Assembly: GCA_025560025.1 (NCBI GenBank)
Contig: CP048486.1
Location: 186,001-250,000 of the forward strand
Source of the DNA: Agrobacterium tumefaciens
Lineage (GTDB): Bacteria > Pseudomonadota > Alphaproteobacteria > Rhizobiales > Rhizobiaceae
Reading direction: 5' to 3'
Length of the DNA: 64,000 nt
The translations under genes and the position numbers were made by a program. The first letter of the stretch is position 1, and each line of letters begins with the position of its first letter. Below, piece after piece: positions 27,877 to 37,159 of the stretch. The notes beneath the pieces were generated by a model. That model was not told where the DNA came from. It searched no databases and saw only the letters and a program-made list of their open reading frames with translations.

Positions 27877-28926
27877 ATGTCCAACGCCGTCGCGTTCCTC
27901 ACGCGCACCCGCCGCCCCGGCCGGATCGGCCTCACCGATATCCTGTCATGGGTCTGGCTCATCGGCGGCACGCTCGCCGTCCTCATCCCGGTCGTCTGGG
28001 CCGCCATGTCATCGCTGAAACCGGAAGCCGAAATCACCCGGTTTCCGCCGAGCCTCCTGCCGCGCGCCGCCGTGCAGGTGGAAGTGCAGGGTTACGACAA
28101 GCCACTCAGCCTGTGGAAAGCCCCCATCGACGGCATGGAGCGGGAAATGGCCATGGTCCGCCGCATCGGCCTTAAAGCCCAGATGGTTGACCCGGCCAAT
28201 CCCGGCCCACCGGTCAGCGTCGATACGCGGGAAATAACGCCCGTCCAGAAACTGACCATCGCGACGGAGAACTTCACCGATCCGCTGACCCGCTTCAGCT
28301 TCCTGACCTTCCTCAAGAACTCGGTCTTCGTCACTTTCGTGGCGACCATCCTGACGCTGATCGTCAATGCCATGGCGGCCTTTGCCCTCTCGAAATACCG
28401 CTTCCGCGGCGAGAAGGCGATCTTCGTGCTGATCATCTCCACCCTGATGATACCGCTCACCGTCGTCATGGTGCCTGCCTATCTGGTCATTGTCGGCGTC
28501 GGCCTCGTCGACAATCTCTGGGGCGTCATCATCCCGACGGTCGCGACGCCGACCGGCGTGTTCCTGCTCCGGCAATATATGCTGACCATCCCGGACGAAC
28601 TGATCGAGGCGGCCCGCGTCGATGCGGCAAGCGAATTCCGTATCTTCTGGCGCATCATCCTGCCGCTGACGGCGCCGGCGCTCGCGGTTCTCGCCATCTT
28701 CTCGGTGCTCTGGCGCTGGAACGACTTCCTCTGGCCGCTGATCGTTCTCAGCAGCCGTGAAAACTTCACGCTGCAGGTGGGGCTGAACGCCTTCCAGGGC
28801 GAGTTCTCGGTGCAATGGCACTATATCCTCGCCATGACCTTCCTCAGCCTGGCACCTGTCACCGTCGTGTTCCTGTTCCTGCAGCGTTACATCACGACAG
28901 GCATTGCGGGCACGGGGATGAAATAA
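27877..28926 (+). CDS. CUT1 sugar ABC transporter permease (MalG/UgpE type)
   Basis: Inner-membrane permease of 349 aa. The coupling motif DELIEAARVDAASEFRIFWRIILPLTAPA and the end ITTGIAGTGMK are MalG-like. Between the first helix (about 20-45) and the transport domain (from about 140) there is a long periplasmic loop of some 80-90 residues, larger than the usual one. The start is two bases after the preceding stop. It is the last gene of the pectin operon; a RIME-like element follows. Confidence 0.92.
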   Translation: MSNAVAFLTRTRRPGRIGLTDILSWVWLIGGTLAVLIPVVWAAMSSLKPEAEITRFPPSLLPRAAVQVEVQGYDKPLSLWKAPIDGMEREMAMVRRIGLKAQMVDPANPGPPVSVDTREITPVQKLTIATENFTDPLTRFSFLTFLKNSVFVTFVATILTLIVNAMAAFALSKYRFRGEKAIFVLIISTLMIPLTVVMVPAYLVIVGVGLVDNLWGVIIPTVATPTGVFLLRQYMLTIPDELIEAARVDAASEFRIFWRIILPLTAPALAVLAIFSVLWRWNDFLWPLIVLSSRENFTLQVGLNAFQGEFSVQWHYILAMTFLSLAPVTVVFLFLQRYITTGIAGTGMK

Positions 28927-28989
28927 GGAGAGTACGAGCGTTGCGGTGAGACAGCAGGCCGTCACGATTGGAATGTTGCAGCCCCTCCA

Positions 28990-29106
28990 CCCGTCATCCC
29001 GGCCTTGAGCCGGGATCCAGCCGCCGCGCGTCTGCGCGGCGAAAGGACTCTTTTCAGCCCAAGGACTTGGGCTGGCTGGATTCCGGCTCAAGGCCGGAAT
29101 GACGGG
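28990..29106. repeat. RIME-like 117-bp palindromic intergenic element, copy 1
   Basis: Element bounded by imperfect terminal inverted repeats (CCCGTCATCCCGGCCTTGAG and its complement at 29087-29106) with two inner palindromes, one around GCCCAAGGACTTGGGC and one around GCGCGTCTGCGCGGC. It lies between convergent stops of the permease and LacI genes. Two more copies occur at 35705 and 41705; this copy has the inner part in the opposite orientation. It resembles the Rhizobium intergenic mosaic elements described in Rhizobiaceae. Confidence 0.8.
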
Positions 29107-29162
29107 AGAATTAATCGTCTGGAGTTTGTTCAGCGGTCAACACAAGACGACACTCAAACACC

Positions 29163-30209
29163 TTACTTCGGCGGCGGCGCGATGCTGCCCCTTAACACCA
29201 GCCGACAGCCGAGTTCCAGCCGGTGCGCCGGACGCGTCGGATCAGCAGCCACAAGCCGCTGCTCCAGCAGCGCGAGCGCCGCACCGCCCAGCCTGTCGGC
29301 GGGCAGCTGGATGGTGCTGAGCGGCGGCGCACTGAAGGCCGCCGGCATGATATCGTCAAATCCCAAGACCGAAACATCGTCCGGCACCCGGATTCCGGCC
29401 TCCGTCAGGGCCTTCAGGCAACCGAGCGCCAGATTGTCGGCGGCGCAGAAGATCGCCGTGGCGTTTCTGAGCGGTCGCTGTTCGGCCAGCAGGCGGCGGA
29501 TGGCCGCCTCGCCCCATTCCGGCTCATAGCTCTCCACCTCGATAACCATATCGGCGGGAACAGTGAGACCCGCCGCGAGATACGCGTCGCTATAACCGTC
29601 ATAACGACGGCGGATCGTCGTGCGCCCTTTCCAGGTGATGTGCAGAATATTGCGATGCCCGAGCGACAGCAGATGCTCGATACCGAGCCGCGCGCCAAAC
29701 CGGTTCTCGGCGGTCACCGTATCGACGATCATGGCGGGATCCTCGCCATTGATCAGCACCACCGGCCGCGCGAGCGCAGACAGCGCCTCGACCAGTTGCG
29801 GCCTGTCATCGTTCAGGATCACGATACCATCGACATTGTCGGCATCCGCCGCCGCCACCACCGCAACCGGGTCGAGCCGGCTCGTTGTGCTGACATAGGG
29901 AACAATGCGAATGCCGCGCCGCTCGCATTCGCGCCTGAAGCCGTTCAGCATGGTCCAGCTGACCATGTTGAGATCGCTCTGCGGAGCAGCGTCATTGGTC
30001 ATGGCCAGAAGCACGACACGCAAAGTCGCGATCGTCGCCTTCTGTCGCCGGCTTTCGAGATAACCAAGTGCGCGTGCCGCCTCCAGCACCCGCTCGCGAA
30101 CCTGCGTGGTCAGGGGTGCGGTGCCGTTGATGGCGTGCGAAGCCGTGCTCAACGAAACATTCGCCTCCCGCGCCACGTCCTTAAGCGTCGTTTTCCTGTC
30201 TATTTTCAT
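29163..30209 (-). CDS. LacI-family transcriptional regulator of pectin locus
   Basis: Repressor of 348 aa. N-terminal HTH and hinge (TTLKDVAREANVSLSTASHAINGTAPLTTQVRERVLEAARALGY), then a periplasmic-binding-protein-like sensor with the usual end (GFDDIMPAAFSAPPLSTIQLPADRLGGAALALLEQRL). The ATG at 30209 is preferred to a TTG at 30224. It is convergent with the pectin operon, and its probable targets are the paired TGAAAATA(T/A)TTTCA sites in the 20.6-20.8 kb divergent promoter. Effector probably a galacturonate-derived sugar. Confidence 0.9.
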   Translation of the reverse strand: MKIDRKTTLKDVAREANVSLSTASHAINGTAPLTTQVRERVLEAARALGYLESRRQKATIATLRVVLLAMTNDAAPQSDLNMVSWTMLNGFRRECERRGIRIVPYVSTTSRLDPVAVVAAADADNVDGIVILNDDRPQLVEALSALARPVVLINGEDPAMIVDTVTAENRFGARLGIEHLLSLGHRNILHITWKGRTTIRRRYDGYSDAYLAAGLTVPADMVIEVESYEPEWGEAAIRRLLAEQRPLRNATAIFCAADNLALGCLKALTEAGIRVPDDVSVLGFDDIMPAAFSAPPLSTIQLPADRLGGAALALLEQRLVAADPTRPAHRLELGCRLVLRGSIAPPPK

Positions 30210-30381
30210 ATAAGGGAAATTCAACCACTCTACTTCGGACGGTGCGGGCAGAAAGCCTGCCTCACGCAGTCGATCTGAAGAATACCCGTGCCTGTTTGCT
30301 GCTCTCTCGTCGCCGGAAGACTACAGCATCATCCGTAAATGCGGAATTGATTTCTCTCGGTTTTTAATCCCCCGCAAGAAA

Positions 30382-30409
30382 CGCCGCCCGCAGCGAACCA
30401 CGGGCGGCG
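30382..30409 (-). terminator. Rho-independent-like terminator of inositol operon
   Basis: Nine-bp GC stem (CGCCGCCCG/CGGGCGGCG) with a 10-nt loop, followed on the minus strand by TTTCTTG, just behind the stop of the last gene (30416). Confidence 0.65.
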
Positions 30410-30415
30410 AGGCGG

Positions 30416-31201
30416 TCAGAGCGCCTGGGAGATATGGTTGATGCTGCTCTTTACGGCAGCAGCCGGATCCTTCAGTTCGTGTACTTCCGTCGCGAAGGGT
30501 TCGAAGCTGTAAGGTCCCTTGTAACCGGCCGCCTCTAGTGTCCTGATCTGGGCGATATTCTCCAGCCGGTCGCCGCCATCCACCAGAACGCGGTGGGCGT
30601 CGAGCATGTCGGCTACGGAGATGGCAGGATCGGTCACGCCGGAAATATGCACGAGGCCGGTGCGTTCGGGGAAGAACACCGTCTCGCCTGCTAGATGGTG
30701 GTGGAAGGTATCGTGCACCAGCCTGTAGACATCGCCGCCACCGGCCGCATCGATGGCCCTGATGGCCTCGGCCTTTGTGCGCAGCGAAGAGACCGGGAAA
30801 CCGAGCGGCTCGACGAAACCGATCAGGCCGCGTTCCTTAAGGATCGGCGTCATGGCCTTCAGCGCCGTGACGAGATCGTCAAAGGACACCGGCGTACCGT
30901 CGTTAAGCGGGCACATGACCAGCGCTTTCGCGCCGCTTGCCGCCGCATAATCGGCCATGGCAACGGCCCGCGCAGGCAGGTCGCCCGACCAGACGTTGAA
31001 GGGATAAAGCGCATTGATCGAGATGATCGTGACGCCCGCCTTTTCGGCCGCCGCCTTCACGGCCGCCGGCTCCACCGTGCCGACGATGTCGGGCAGGTCG
31101 TTGCGGATTTCGACTTCGGTCAGGCCGAGTTCGCGGGCTGTCGCGAAGAACGCCTCAAGAGAAAGCTTCGGGGCGGTGATGTGGTTGATGGCAAAACGCA
31201 T
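30416..31201 (-). CDS. iolI: Sugar isomerase/epimerase, IolI-like TIM barrel
   Basis: TIM-barrel protein of 261 aa of the AP-endonuclease-2 / xylose isomerase-like superfamily. Features: LTEVEIRNDLPDIVG near the N-terminus, IGFVEPLGFPVSSLR (metal Glu), YRLVHDTFHHHLAGE (metal Asp/His) and GPYSFEPFA (C-terminal Glu). This layout fits 2-keto-myo-inositol isomerase (IolI). The ATG at 31201 has GAGG 7 bp upstream. Last gene of binding protein-iolH-iolG-iolI. It would act on the ketone produced by the preceding dehydrogenase. Exact substrate is inferred. Confidence 0.75.
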   Translation of the reverse strand: MRFAINHITAPKLSLEAFFATARELGLTEVEIRNDLPDIVGTVEPAAVKAAAEKAGVTIISINALYPFNVWSGDLPARAVAMADYAAASGAKALVMCPLNDGTPVSFDDLVTALKAMTPILKERGLIGFVEPLGFPVSSLRTKAEAIRAIDAAGGGDVYRLVHDTFHHHLAGETVFFPERTGLVHISGVTDPAISVADMLDAHRVLVDGGDRLENIAQIRTLEAAGYKGPYSFEPFATEVHELKDPAAAVKSSINHISQAL

Positions 31202-31209
31202 GAAAGACC

Positions 31210-32220
31210 TCACTGATAAAGGGCGGGACGGGTGGGAAGCTTGATTTCAACGGCTGCCCCCTCTGTTTCCTGCGCGGCCACGCAGGCGTCGGAGGTGATG
31301 GCGGCCACGTAGCCGTCCCAGGAATTCGGTCCCGAGGCCGTACCCTTTGCCGCCGCATGGATGAAGTCCTGCAATTCCACATCGTAGCTGGCGATGAAGC
31401 GGTCTTTCCAGTCGGTGAGGATATCGTTCTGCAGCTTGGCGCCGAGGCGAGTCTGCACCGACATCGGCTCCGGCAGGCTGGCAATGCCGTCCTCGCCCAC
31501 CACCTGGCACTGGATATCATAGCCATAATGGCAATTGACGAAGATTTCGACATCGATGATCGTGCCCTTCGTCGTCTCCAGAATGACGATCTGCGGGTCC
31601 TTCAGCCGCGCGTGGCTTCTGGCCGCCGAACGGGGAAAGAGAACACGCGCCGAAACATAGTCATCGTCAAGCAGCCAGCGCAACACGTCGATCTCATGGA
31701 TCATCGTGTCATGGATCGCCATCGGGGTGACATATTGCTCCGGAACGGTTGGATTACGATGAGCGGCGTGCACCATGATCGGCGCGCCGATCCTGCTATC
31801 GACGGCCTGTTTCAGCGCGACATAACCGGCATCGTAGCGGCGCATGAAGCCCACCTGAACCAACCGCCTGCCATGCGCCACTTCCGCGTCGACGATGCGT
31901 TTTGCCCCATCCGCCGTTGTTGCCAGCGGCTTTTCGCAAAAGCACGGTTTGCCGGCGGCGATTGACGCCAGCACATATTGCTCATGAGTCGCACCCCAGG
32001 AGGTGACGAGCACCGCATCCACATCAGGTGACGCGATCAGTTCCTCGCCGGTGGCGAAGATTTCCGCATCCGGGGCGATGTCATTGCGCACCGCTTCTGC
32101 CGAGGTGCGGTTGACGTCGCTCAGCGCCACGACCTTCGCGCCGCCAAGGACCTTGTTGATGCGTCGGGCATGGTCGCGGCCGATGGCGCCGGTGCCGATA
32201 ACCCCAATTCTCACAGTCAT
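31210..32220 (-). CDS. iolG: Inositol 2-dehydrogenase-like oxidoreductase (Gfo/Idh/MocA)
   Basis: NAD-dependent dehydrogenase of 336 aa. Rossmann motif [12 protein letters not shown] (residues 6-17), the family motif E96-K97-P98 and the catalytic pair D171/H175 in [14 protein letters not shown] match myo-inositol dehydrogenases. The start at 32220 excludes an unrelated 24-codon extension. It sits between iolH- and iolI-like genes with 10-bp or shorter gaps. Expected reaction: inositol (or a stereoisomer) to the 2-keto form. Confidence 0.85.
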   Translation of the reverse strand: MTVRIGVIGTGAIGRDHARRINKVLGGAKVVALSDVNRTSAEAVRNDIAPDAEIFATGEELIASPDVDAVLVTSWGATHEQYVLASIAAGKPCFCEKPLATTADGAKRIVDAEVAHGRRLVQVGFMRRYDAGYVALKQAVDSRIGAPIMVHAAHRNPTVPEQYVTPMAIHDTMIHEIDVLRWLLDDDYVSARVLFPRSAARSHARLKDPQIVILETTKGTIIDVEIFVNCHYGYDIQCQVVGEDGIASLPEPMSVQTRLGAKLQNDILTDWKDRFIASYDVELQDFIHAAAKGTASGPNSWDGYVAAITSDACVAAQETEGAAVEIKLPTRPALYQ

Positions 32221-32230
32221 TTTCAAAACC

Positions 32231-33130
32231 TCACTTGCGGTATTTTTCGATGTAATTGTTGATTTCAGCGCACATGAACTCGCCCGATTCATCAGCCCTG
32301 TCCTCCCAGGCGAAAACGCAGGAGGTCACGATGCCGTCGAAACCGATTTCGGCGAGCGTGCCGAAGAAGTCGTCCCATGGCACTTCGCCCTGGCCGATAT
32401 TGAGATGCTGGTGTACCCGTGCCTGTGTGCCGGGTGGATTGAGAATGTAGCGAAGCCCGGAACTGGCCTTGTGGTTAAAGGTATCGCCCACATGCACATG
32501 CGCCAACACATCCTTGGCTTCGCGCAGCATCGCCCTGGTGTCGTCGCCGAAATAGAAGGTATGCGGCGCGCAATAGAGGAATTTGACGTTCTTAGAATTG
32601 ACCGTGCGGATGATGTCCAGTGCCGGCTGCAGCGTCTCGCACCAGTCCTCCGGGTGCGGCTCGACATGCAGGTTGATATTTTCGCGCTCGAAGATCGGCA
32701 CCAGCTCTTCCATCGAGCGCCACCAGGCATCCTCGCAGGCCTCGATCATCGATCCGGTGTGGCAGCAATAACATGACCCCTTGTCGGGATGCGGGCCACG
32801 GCCGAATTCGGAGTTCATCGTATCGACCTCCAGTTCGACGGCGATCTCGATGGCGCGTTTCCAGTGTTTCACCGCCGCCTGCCGCTCGGTCTCGTCATTG
32901 GAGGCCCAGCGATACATCGGCAGCAGCGAGGCGATGCCGACATCAGCATCTTTCAGCGCCTTCTTGAAAGACCTGATCCGCTCGGGAAAGACGCGCGGCG
33001 CCTTGAACCATTCGAGGAAATCCGCGCGGGGGCTGAGTTCGATCCAGTCGTAGCCGAGTTCCTTCACTTTGGCCGGAAGGGCTTCGAGGCTGAGATGGCG
33101 GTGCATGAAAGGGTCGAGGGCGATGCGCAT
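32231..33130 (-). CDS. iolH: IolH-like sugar phosphate isomerase/epimerase family protein
   Basis: TIM-barrel protein of 299 aa that follows the IolH pattern closely: [35 protein letters not shown] at the N-terminus, [12 protein letters not shown] and [15 protein letters not shown] in the middle, and [12 protein letters not shown] with [19 protein letters not shown] near the end. IolH belongs to inositol clusters of Bacillus and others, but its exact reaction is poorly defined. AAGGA precedes the ATG. A strong hairpin separates it from the upstream binding-protein gene. Confidence 0.85.
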   Translation of the reverse strand: MRIALDPFMHRHLSLEALPAKVKELGYDWIELSPRADFLEWFKAPRVFPERIRSFKKALKDADVGIASLLPMYRWASNDETERQAAVKHWKRAIEIAVELEVDTMNSEFGRGPHPDKGSCYCCHTGSMIEACEDAWWRSMEELVPIFERENINLHVEPHPEDWCETLQPALDIIRTVNSKNVKFLYCAPHTFYFGDDTRAMLREAKDVLAHVHVGDTFNHKASSGLRYILNPPGTQARVHQHLNIGQGEVPWDDFFGTLAEIGFDGIVTSCVFAWEDRADESGEFMCAEINNYIEKYRK

Positions 33131-33184
33131 ATACGCTTCCTTGTCGTCGGTCTCTGTTGGGATGTCGTTGCAGGCAGGTCGTGC

Positions 33185-33218
33185 AAGGCCGCGGTCCGGG
33201 AGAAGAGACCGCGGCCTT
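33185..33218. terminator. Intercistronic hairpin after MocB-like binding protein
   Basis: Perfect 12-bp stem (33185-33196 with 33207-33218) and a 10-nt loop in the gap between the binding-protein stop (33289) and iolH start. Likely attenuator or mRNA-protecting structure raising binding-protein levels. Confidence 0.6.
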
Positions 33219-33288
33219 TGGCCGGTTTTTCATGGTCGGCCTTGATTCAAGCCCGGCATGCGGAAGGCATGCCGGTCATAAGGCAGGC

Positions 33289-34230
33289 TCAGTTCTTCGC
33301 CTGGTAGTTTTTGAGGTTGGCTGGCGTGACCAGTTCGAAGGGCACGAAAACCTTCTTGTCGATCGTCTCGCCTTTGGCGAGTTTAAGGGCCGCATCCACC
33401 GCGCCCTTGCCTTGCCCGGCGGCATTCTGGAACACGCTGACATCCAGCTCACCCGCTGCCATGGCGGCAAGCGCATCCTGCGTCGCGTCGATACCCGCAA
33501 TGATGACGCCATCCATCGGCCTGCCGGCCGCCTTCAGCGACTGGATCGCGCCGATCGCCATCTCGTCATTGTTGGAAATCACCGCATCGAACTCGACACC
33601 GGCCGAAAGCCAATTGGTCATCAGGTCAGAGCCCTGCGTGCGCGACCAGTTGGCGGATTGCTCCTCGACAAGCTTGATGAAGCTGCAATCCGGCGTGGCG
33701 ACGACATCCTTGATATCCTGCGTGCGCATGCGGGCCGCCTGATTGGAAAGTTCGCCCATCATCACCACGGCCTTGGCTTCCGTCTTGCCCGCTTCCTTCA
33801 AAAGCCGGCAGACTTCCTGCGTCTGCAATGTTCCGGACTGTTTTTCATCGGATGCGACAAAGGCCTGCTTGTCCGGCAGACTGTCGAGATTGACCGGCTG
33901 GCGATTGACGTAGACCAGCGGAATGCCGGCCTTGGCCGCCGCCTGAGAAAGCGCCACGGTCGCATCCGTATCGACGGGATTGACGATGATGGCGTCAACG
34001 CCGGCGGCGACGAAGTTCTGCACCTGGCTCAACTGCTTGCCGACATCGTTTTGCGCGTCCTCGATCTGCAGCGAGACGCCGTTCATGCCCTTTGAATAGT
34101 CGATCATGCCGTTGCGCAGCACGGTCAGGAAATTGTCGTCGAACAGGGCCATCGAAACGCCGATGGTCTGGGCCGACGCCGTGGTTGCCAGCATGGTAGC
34201 CAGTGCCGCAATCGCAAAATGTCTTTTCAT
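33289..34230 (-). CDS. Sugar/inositol-binding protein, MocB/IbpA/RbsB family
   Basis: Periplasmic binding protein of 313 aa with signal peptide MKRHFAIAALATMLATTASA and mature start QTIGVSMALFDDNFLTVLRNGM. The core (GVDAIIVNPVDTDATVALSQAAAKAGIPLVYVNRQP) and GVIIAGIDATQDALAAMAAGELDVSVFQNA are typical of the ribose/inositol/rhizopine group. The start at 34230 follows a GA-rich ribosome site. It is the first structural gene of the iol-like operon, but no ATPase or permease of the RbsA/RbsC type is encoded anywhere in the window, so it must rely on components encoded elsewhere or act as a sensor. Confidence 0.85.
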   Translation of the reverse strand: MKRHFAIAALATMLATTASAQTIGVSMALFDDNFLTVLRNGMIDYSKGMNGVSLQIEDAQNDVGKQLSQVQNFVAAGVDAIIVNPVDTDATVALSQAAAKAGIPLVYVNRQPVNLDSLPDKQAFVASDEKQSGTLQTQEVCRLLKEAGKTEAKAVVMMGELSNQAARMRTQDIKDVVATPDCSFIKLVEEQSANWSRTQGSDLMTNWLSAGVEFDAVISNNDEMAIGAIQSLKAAGRPMDGVIIAGIDATQDALAAMAAGELDVSVFQNAAGQGKGAVDAALKLAKGETIDKKVFVPFELVTPANLKNYQAKN

Positions 34231-34509
34231 ATCGTCCTCCTCCGAAACACTTGAAAACACCCGCCGCACGGTCAGCGCGCATCGCGTCGCAGCCGATCGC
34301 CGGCAAAAGAATGCCCGTCGCCGAAGATGGATATCTGCGGCGGGCAGCAAACTTGAAACATCGTTATTGCCCTGGATCAGCCTCCTGCCCGCTCCACATG
34401 CGGGCAACATGGTCCTAGTCCGTGGCTGGCGTCAACGCGTCTTCCACGGTCGAAAACATCATGGCTGATAGAAAGAGACGCGGAATTTATGATGAAATCT
34501 ATCAAACCA

Positions 34510-35538
34510 TCAAAGACTCTCAGGAACCCACAGATGAGCGGGTACAAATCTTTGCCCCGGCGTTTCCGCCATTCCGTGCTCAATGGTGTGCACCATGGTG
34601 GCGACGAGATCAGCGCATAATTCGCGAAGCGGTGTCTGGAACACGCCGGTAATGCGCCGTTCCAGCAAGGCCTGCCGGGATTCCGGCGTCAATTCGTTGA
34701 CGAGGCAGACGATAGTTTCCTGGCGGTTTTCCTGCTGCAGGGCCTCGATCACCCCTTCCATGCCGCCACCGACACAATAGATGCCGACGAGATCGCTGTG
34801 TTTGGCGATGGTGTCCATGACAAGCTCATAGGTAAGCCGCCTTGTTTCCAGCGTGATAAGCGCGTCCATCACCTCGAACTCCGGCGCATATTCCCGCATA
34901 TAGCTGCGAAAGCCGGTTTCCCGCAGCGAATGGCCGTGAAAACGGTGGCCGCCAAGCAGCAGAAGCACCTTGCCTTTGCTGCGCGCCAGCCGCGAGATCA
35001 TCCATGCTGCCGTGCGCCCGACTTTCATGTTGTTCGCACCGAGATAGGCTTCCCGAACGCCCTGCGCGAAATCGGAAAGCAGCGAGAATGTGGGAATACC
35101 CTTCGCCTTCAAAGCCTCGACGGCGGCTGTGACATCATGATGATCAGGCCCGGTGGCGGCAACCGCATGGACGCGGCCTTTCATGCCGGTGAGAAGCGCG
35201 GCAAGCTCGCTCGGCTCACCCGACTGTGCGAATTCGATGCGCAGGTTGAGGTGTCGATCCCTGACGTTGCGCGCCGCAAGCTCAAGCTCATCGGCAAATG
35301 TCTGGTAAAAGGAGTGCCGTTCTTTCCGCAGAATGATGCCGAGATTGTAGGATGGCAGATCGGCCAGCATACGCTGGCGAATGATGTTGGTGGCATGAAA
35401 GCCGATCTTTTCCGCCGCCTCGAACACCCGCCGCGAGGTTTCCTCCCGCACCGGCAGGCGACCGTTCAGCACCCGGTCAACGGTTGCGACGCTGACACCG
35501 GCGGCGTTTGCGACATCTGTGATTGTCGGACGTTTCAT
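34510..35538 (-). CDS. LacI-family transcriptional regulator
   Basis: Repressor of 342 aa with N-terminal HTH MKRPTITDVANAAGVSVATVDRVLNGRLPVREETSRRV and a type I periplasmic-binding-like sensor domain (SYNLGIILRKERHSFYQTFADELELAA). It is on the same strand 279 bp upstream of the MocB-like gene and likely controls the inositol-type operon. The end (GQRFVPAHLWVPESL) is complete. Confidence 0.88.
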   Translation of the reverse strand: MKRPTITDVANAAGVSVATVDRVLNGRLPVREETSRRVFEAAEKIGFHATNIIRQRMLADLPSYNLGIILRKERHSFYQTFADELELAARNVRDRHLNLRIEFAQSGEPSELAALLTGMKGRVHAVAATGPDHHDVTAAVEALKAKGIPTFSLLSDFAQGVREAYLGANNMKVGRTAAWMISRLARSKGKVLLLLGGHRFHGHSLRETGFRSYMREYAPEFEVMDALITLETRRLTYELVMDTIAKHSDLVGIYCVGGGMEGVIEALQQENRQETIVCLVNELTPESRQALLERRITGVFQTPLRELCADLVATMVHTIEHGMAETPGQRFVPAHLWVPESL

Positions 35539-35942
35539 GCGCGCACCTCGAAGGCGGAAAGATTCCTGTCATATCTCGCAAAACATGTCACGAATGATGA
35601 TGGAATCCAACGCATGCGGAGGATTTCGTCAGGGGAGACTTTGGACGTGAATGTCAGGCGGGCGCAGCATTTGCGAGATCGGCTTTTTTTGGAATGCCGT
35701 TGCCTCCCTCATCTCTGTGCTTGTCACAGAGATCCAGCCAGCCCAAGTCCTTGGGCTGAAAAGGCCCCTCTCACCGCGCAGACGCGCGTCTGCTGGATTC
35801 CTGTGACAAGCACAGGAAAGAGGGAGTGGGATGGACCCAATGCGAGAAAATCCTGCGTTGAGTGCCTGTTCACCTGCGGGGGCACCTGTGACATGGCGGC
35901 ACCGGCATCCTGACCATCACGATTGCCGAATGCCGCGCCCGG
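35539..35942. other. Intergenic region with RIME-like element
   Basis: About 400 bp between the LacI start and the pcaF stop. It holds the LacI promoter side (AT-richer, 35540-35640), the RIME-like repeat at 35705-35825, and about 115 bp of unassigned sequence next to pcaF. No convincing coding region was seen. Confidence 0.6.
35705..35825. repeat. RIME-like palindromic element, copy 2
   Basis: Element of 121 bp with terminal inverted repeats (TCCCTCATCTCTGTGCTTGT and its near complement), an inner GCCCAAGTCCTTGGGC palindrome and a GCGCAGACGCGC segment. The outer arms differ in sequence from copies 1 and 3 but pair with each other, showing compensatory change that keeps the stem. Confidence 0.75.
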
Positions 35943-37148
35943 TCAGATCCGCTCCAGCGCCACGGCGATGCCCTGCCCCACGCCGATGCACATGGTCGAA
36001 AGCGCATAACGCTTGCCCGTCAGCGAAAGCTCCATCGCTGCCGTGCCGGCTATGCGTGCACCGGACATGCCAAGCGGATGGCCGAGTGCGATGGCGCCGC
36101 CGTTCGCGTTCACCCGCGCATCGTCGTCGGCAATGCCGAGCTGGCGGAGCGTTGCAAGACCCTGGCTTGCGAAAGCCTCATTCAGTTCGATCACGTCGAG
36201 CTGTTCCTGCTTCAGCCCCAGCCGTGCCAGCAGCCGCGCCGAAGCCGGCGCCGGGCCGATGCCCATGACACGTGGCGGAACGCCGGCAGTTGCGCCGCCA
36301 AGAATACGGGCAATCGGCGTCAGGCCGTATTTCTTCGCGGCCTCAGCCGAAGCGATGATCAGCGCGGCAGCACCATCGTTAACGCCGGATGCATTGCCCG
36401 CCGTCACGGTTGCGCCGTCGCGTTTGTTCACCGGCTTCAGTTTGGCAAGGGCTTCAAGGCTGGTGGCGCGCGGATGTTCGTCTTTCGATACCACCAGCGG
36501 ATCGCCCTTGCGCTGCGGGATCGTTACCGGGACGATTTCCTTATCGAGGCGACCATTGGCCTGCGCTTCAGCGGCCTTATTCTGGCTGCGAACGGCAAAG
36601 GCGTCCTGATCATCGCGGGAGACCTGATAGTCAACGGCGACGTTATCACCGGTCTCCGGCATGGAATCGACGCCATATTGCGCCTTCATCAGCGGGTTGA
36701 CGAAACGCCAGCCGATGGTGGTGTCGTAGATTTCGGCATTGCGCGAAAAGGCGCTTTCCGCCTTCGGCAGGACGAAGGGCGCACGGCTCATGCTTTCGAC
36801 GCCACCGGCGATCATCAGTTCCGCTTCGCCCGATTTGATGACGCGGGCAGCGGCAATGACGGCATCCATACCCGAGCCGCACAGCCGGTTGATGGTGGTT
36901 CCGGTTACCGAGACCGGCAGGCCGGCCAGCAGCAGCGACATGCGCGACACATTGCGGTTATCCTCGCCCGCCTGATTGGCGCAGCCGAATATCACGTCCT
37001 CGACGGCTTCCCAATCGACGGAGGGGTTGCGCTCGACAAGCGCCTTCAGCGGCACCGCGCCGAGGTCATCGGCCCGCACGGAGGAAAGCGCGCCGCCGAA
37101 GCGGCCGATGGGCGTGCGGATATAATCGCAGATGAATGCGTCGGTCAT
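35943..37148 (-). CDS. pcaF: Beta-ketoadipyl-CoA thiolase
   Basis: Thiolase of 401 aa that cleaves beta-ketoadipyl-CoA to succinyl-CoA and acetyl-CoA, the last step of the pathway. Nucleophile Cys90 lies in TTINRLCGSGMDA; the C-terminus has NEAFASQG, GGAIALGHPLGMSGAR (active His) and STMCIGVGQG (second Cys). The length and the PcaF-like N-terminus FICDYIRTPIGRFGGAL agree. It starts 11 bp after pcaJ, completing pcaIJF. Confidence 0.95.
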   Translation of the reverse strand: MTDAFICDYIRTPIGRFGGALSSVRADDLGAVPLKALVERNPSVDWEAVEDVIFGCANQAGEDNRNVSRMSLLLAGLPVSVTGTTINRLCGSGMDAVIAAARVIKSGEAELMIAGGVESMSRAPFVLPKAESAFSRNAEIYDTTIGWRFVNPLMKAQYGVDSMPETGDNVAVDYQVSRDDQDAFAVRSQNKAAEAQANGRLDKEIVPVTIPQRKGDPLVVSKDEHPRATSLEALAKLKPVNKRDGATVTAGNASGVNDGAAALIIASAEAAKKYGLTPIARILGGATAGVPPRVMGIGPAPASARLLARLGLKQEQLDVIELNEAFASQGLATLRQLGIADDDARVNANGGAIALGHPLGMSGARIAGTAAMELSLTGKRYALSTMCIGVGQGIAVALERI

Positions 37149-37159
37149 CGGTATTTTCC

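Noticed and set aside
28990..29106. CRISPR or tRNA-like structure
   Set aside because: Strong stems but no spacer-repeat array and no cloverleaf or anticodon arm; the repeat copies at 35705 and 41705 show it is an intergenic palindromic element.
34461..34652. Short plus-strand frame beginning MADRKRRGIYDEIYQTIKD, at first sight like a GntR N-terminus
   Set aside because: After about 25 residues it runs antisense through the LacI C-terminus, has no helix-turn-helix and no downstream domain. Probably chance.
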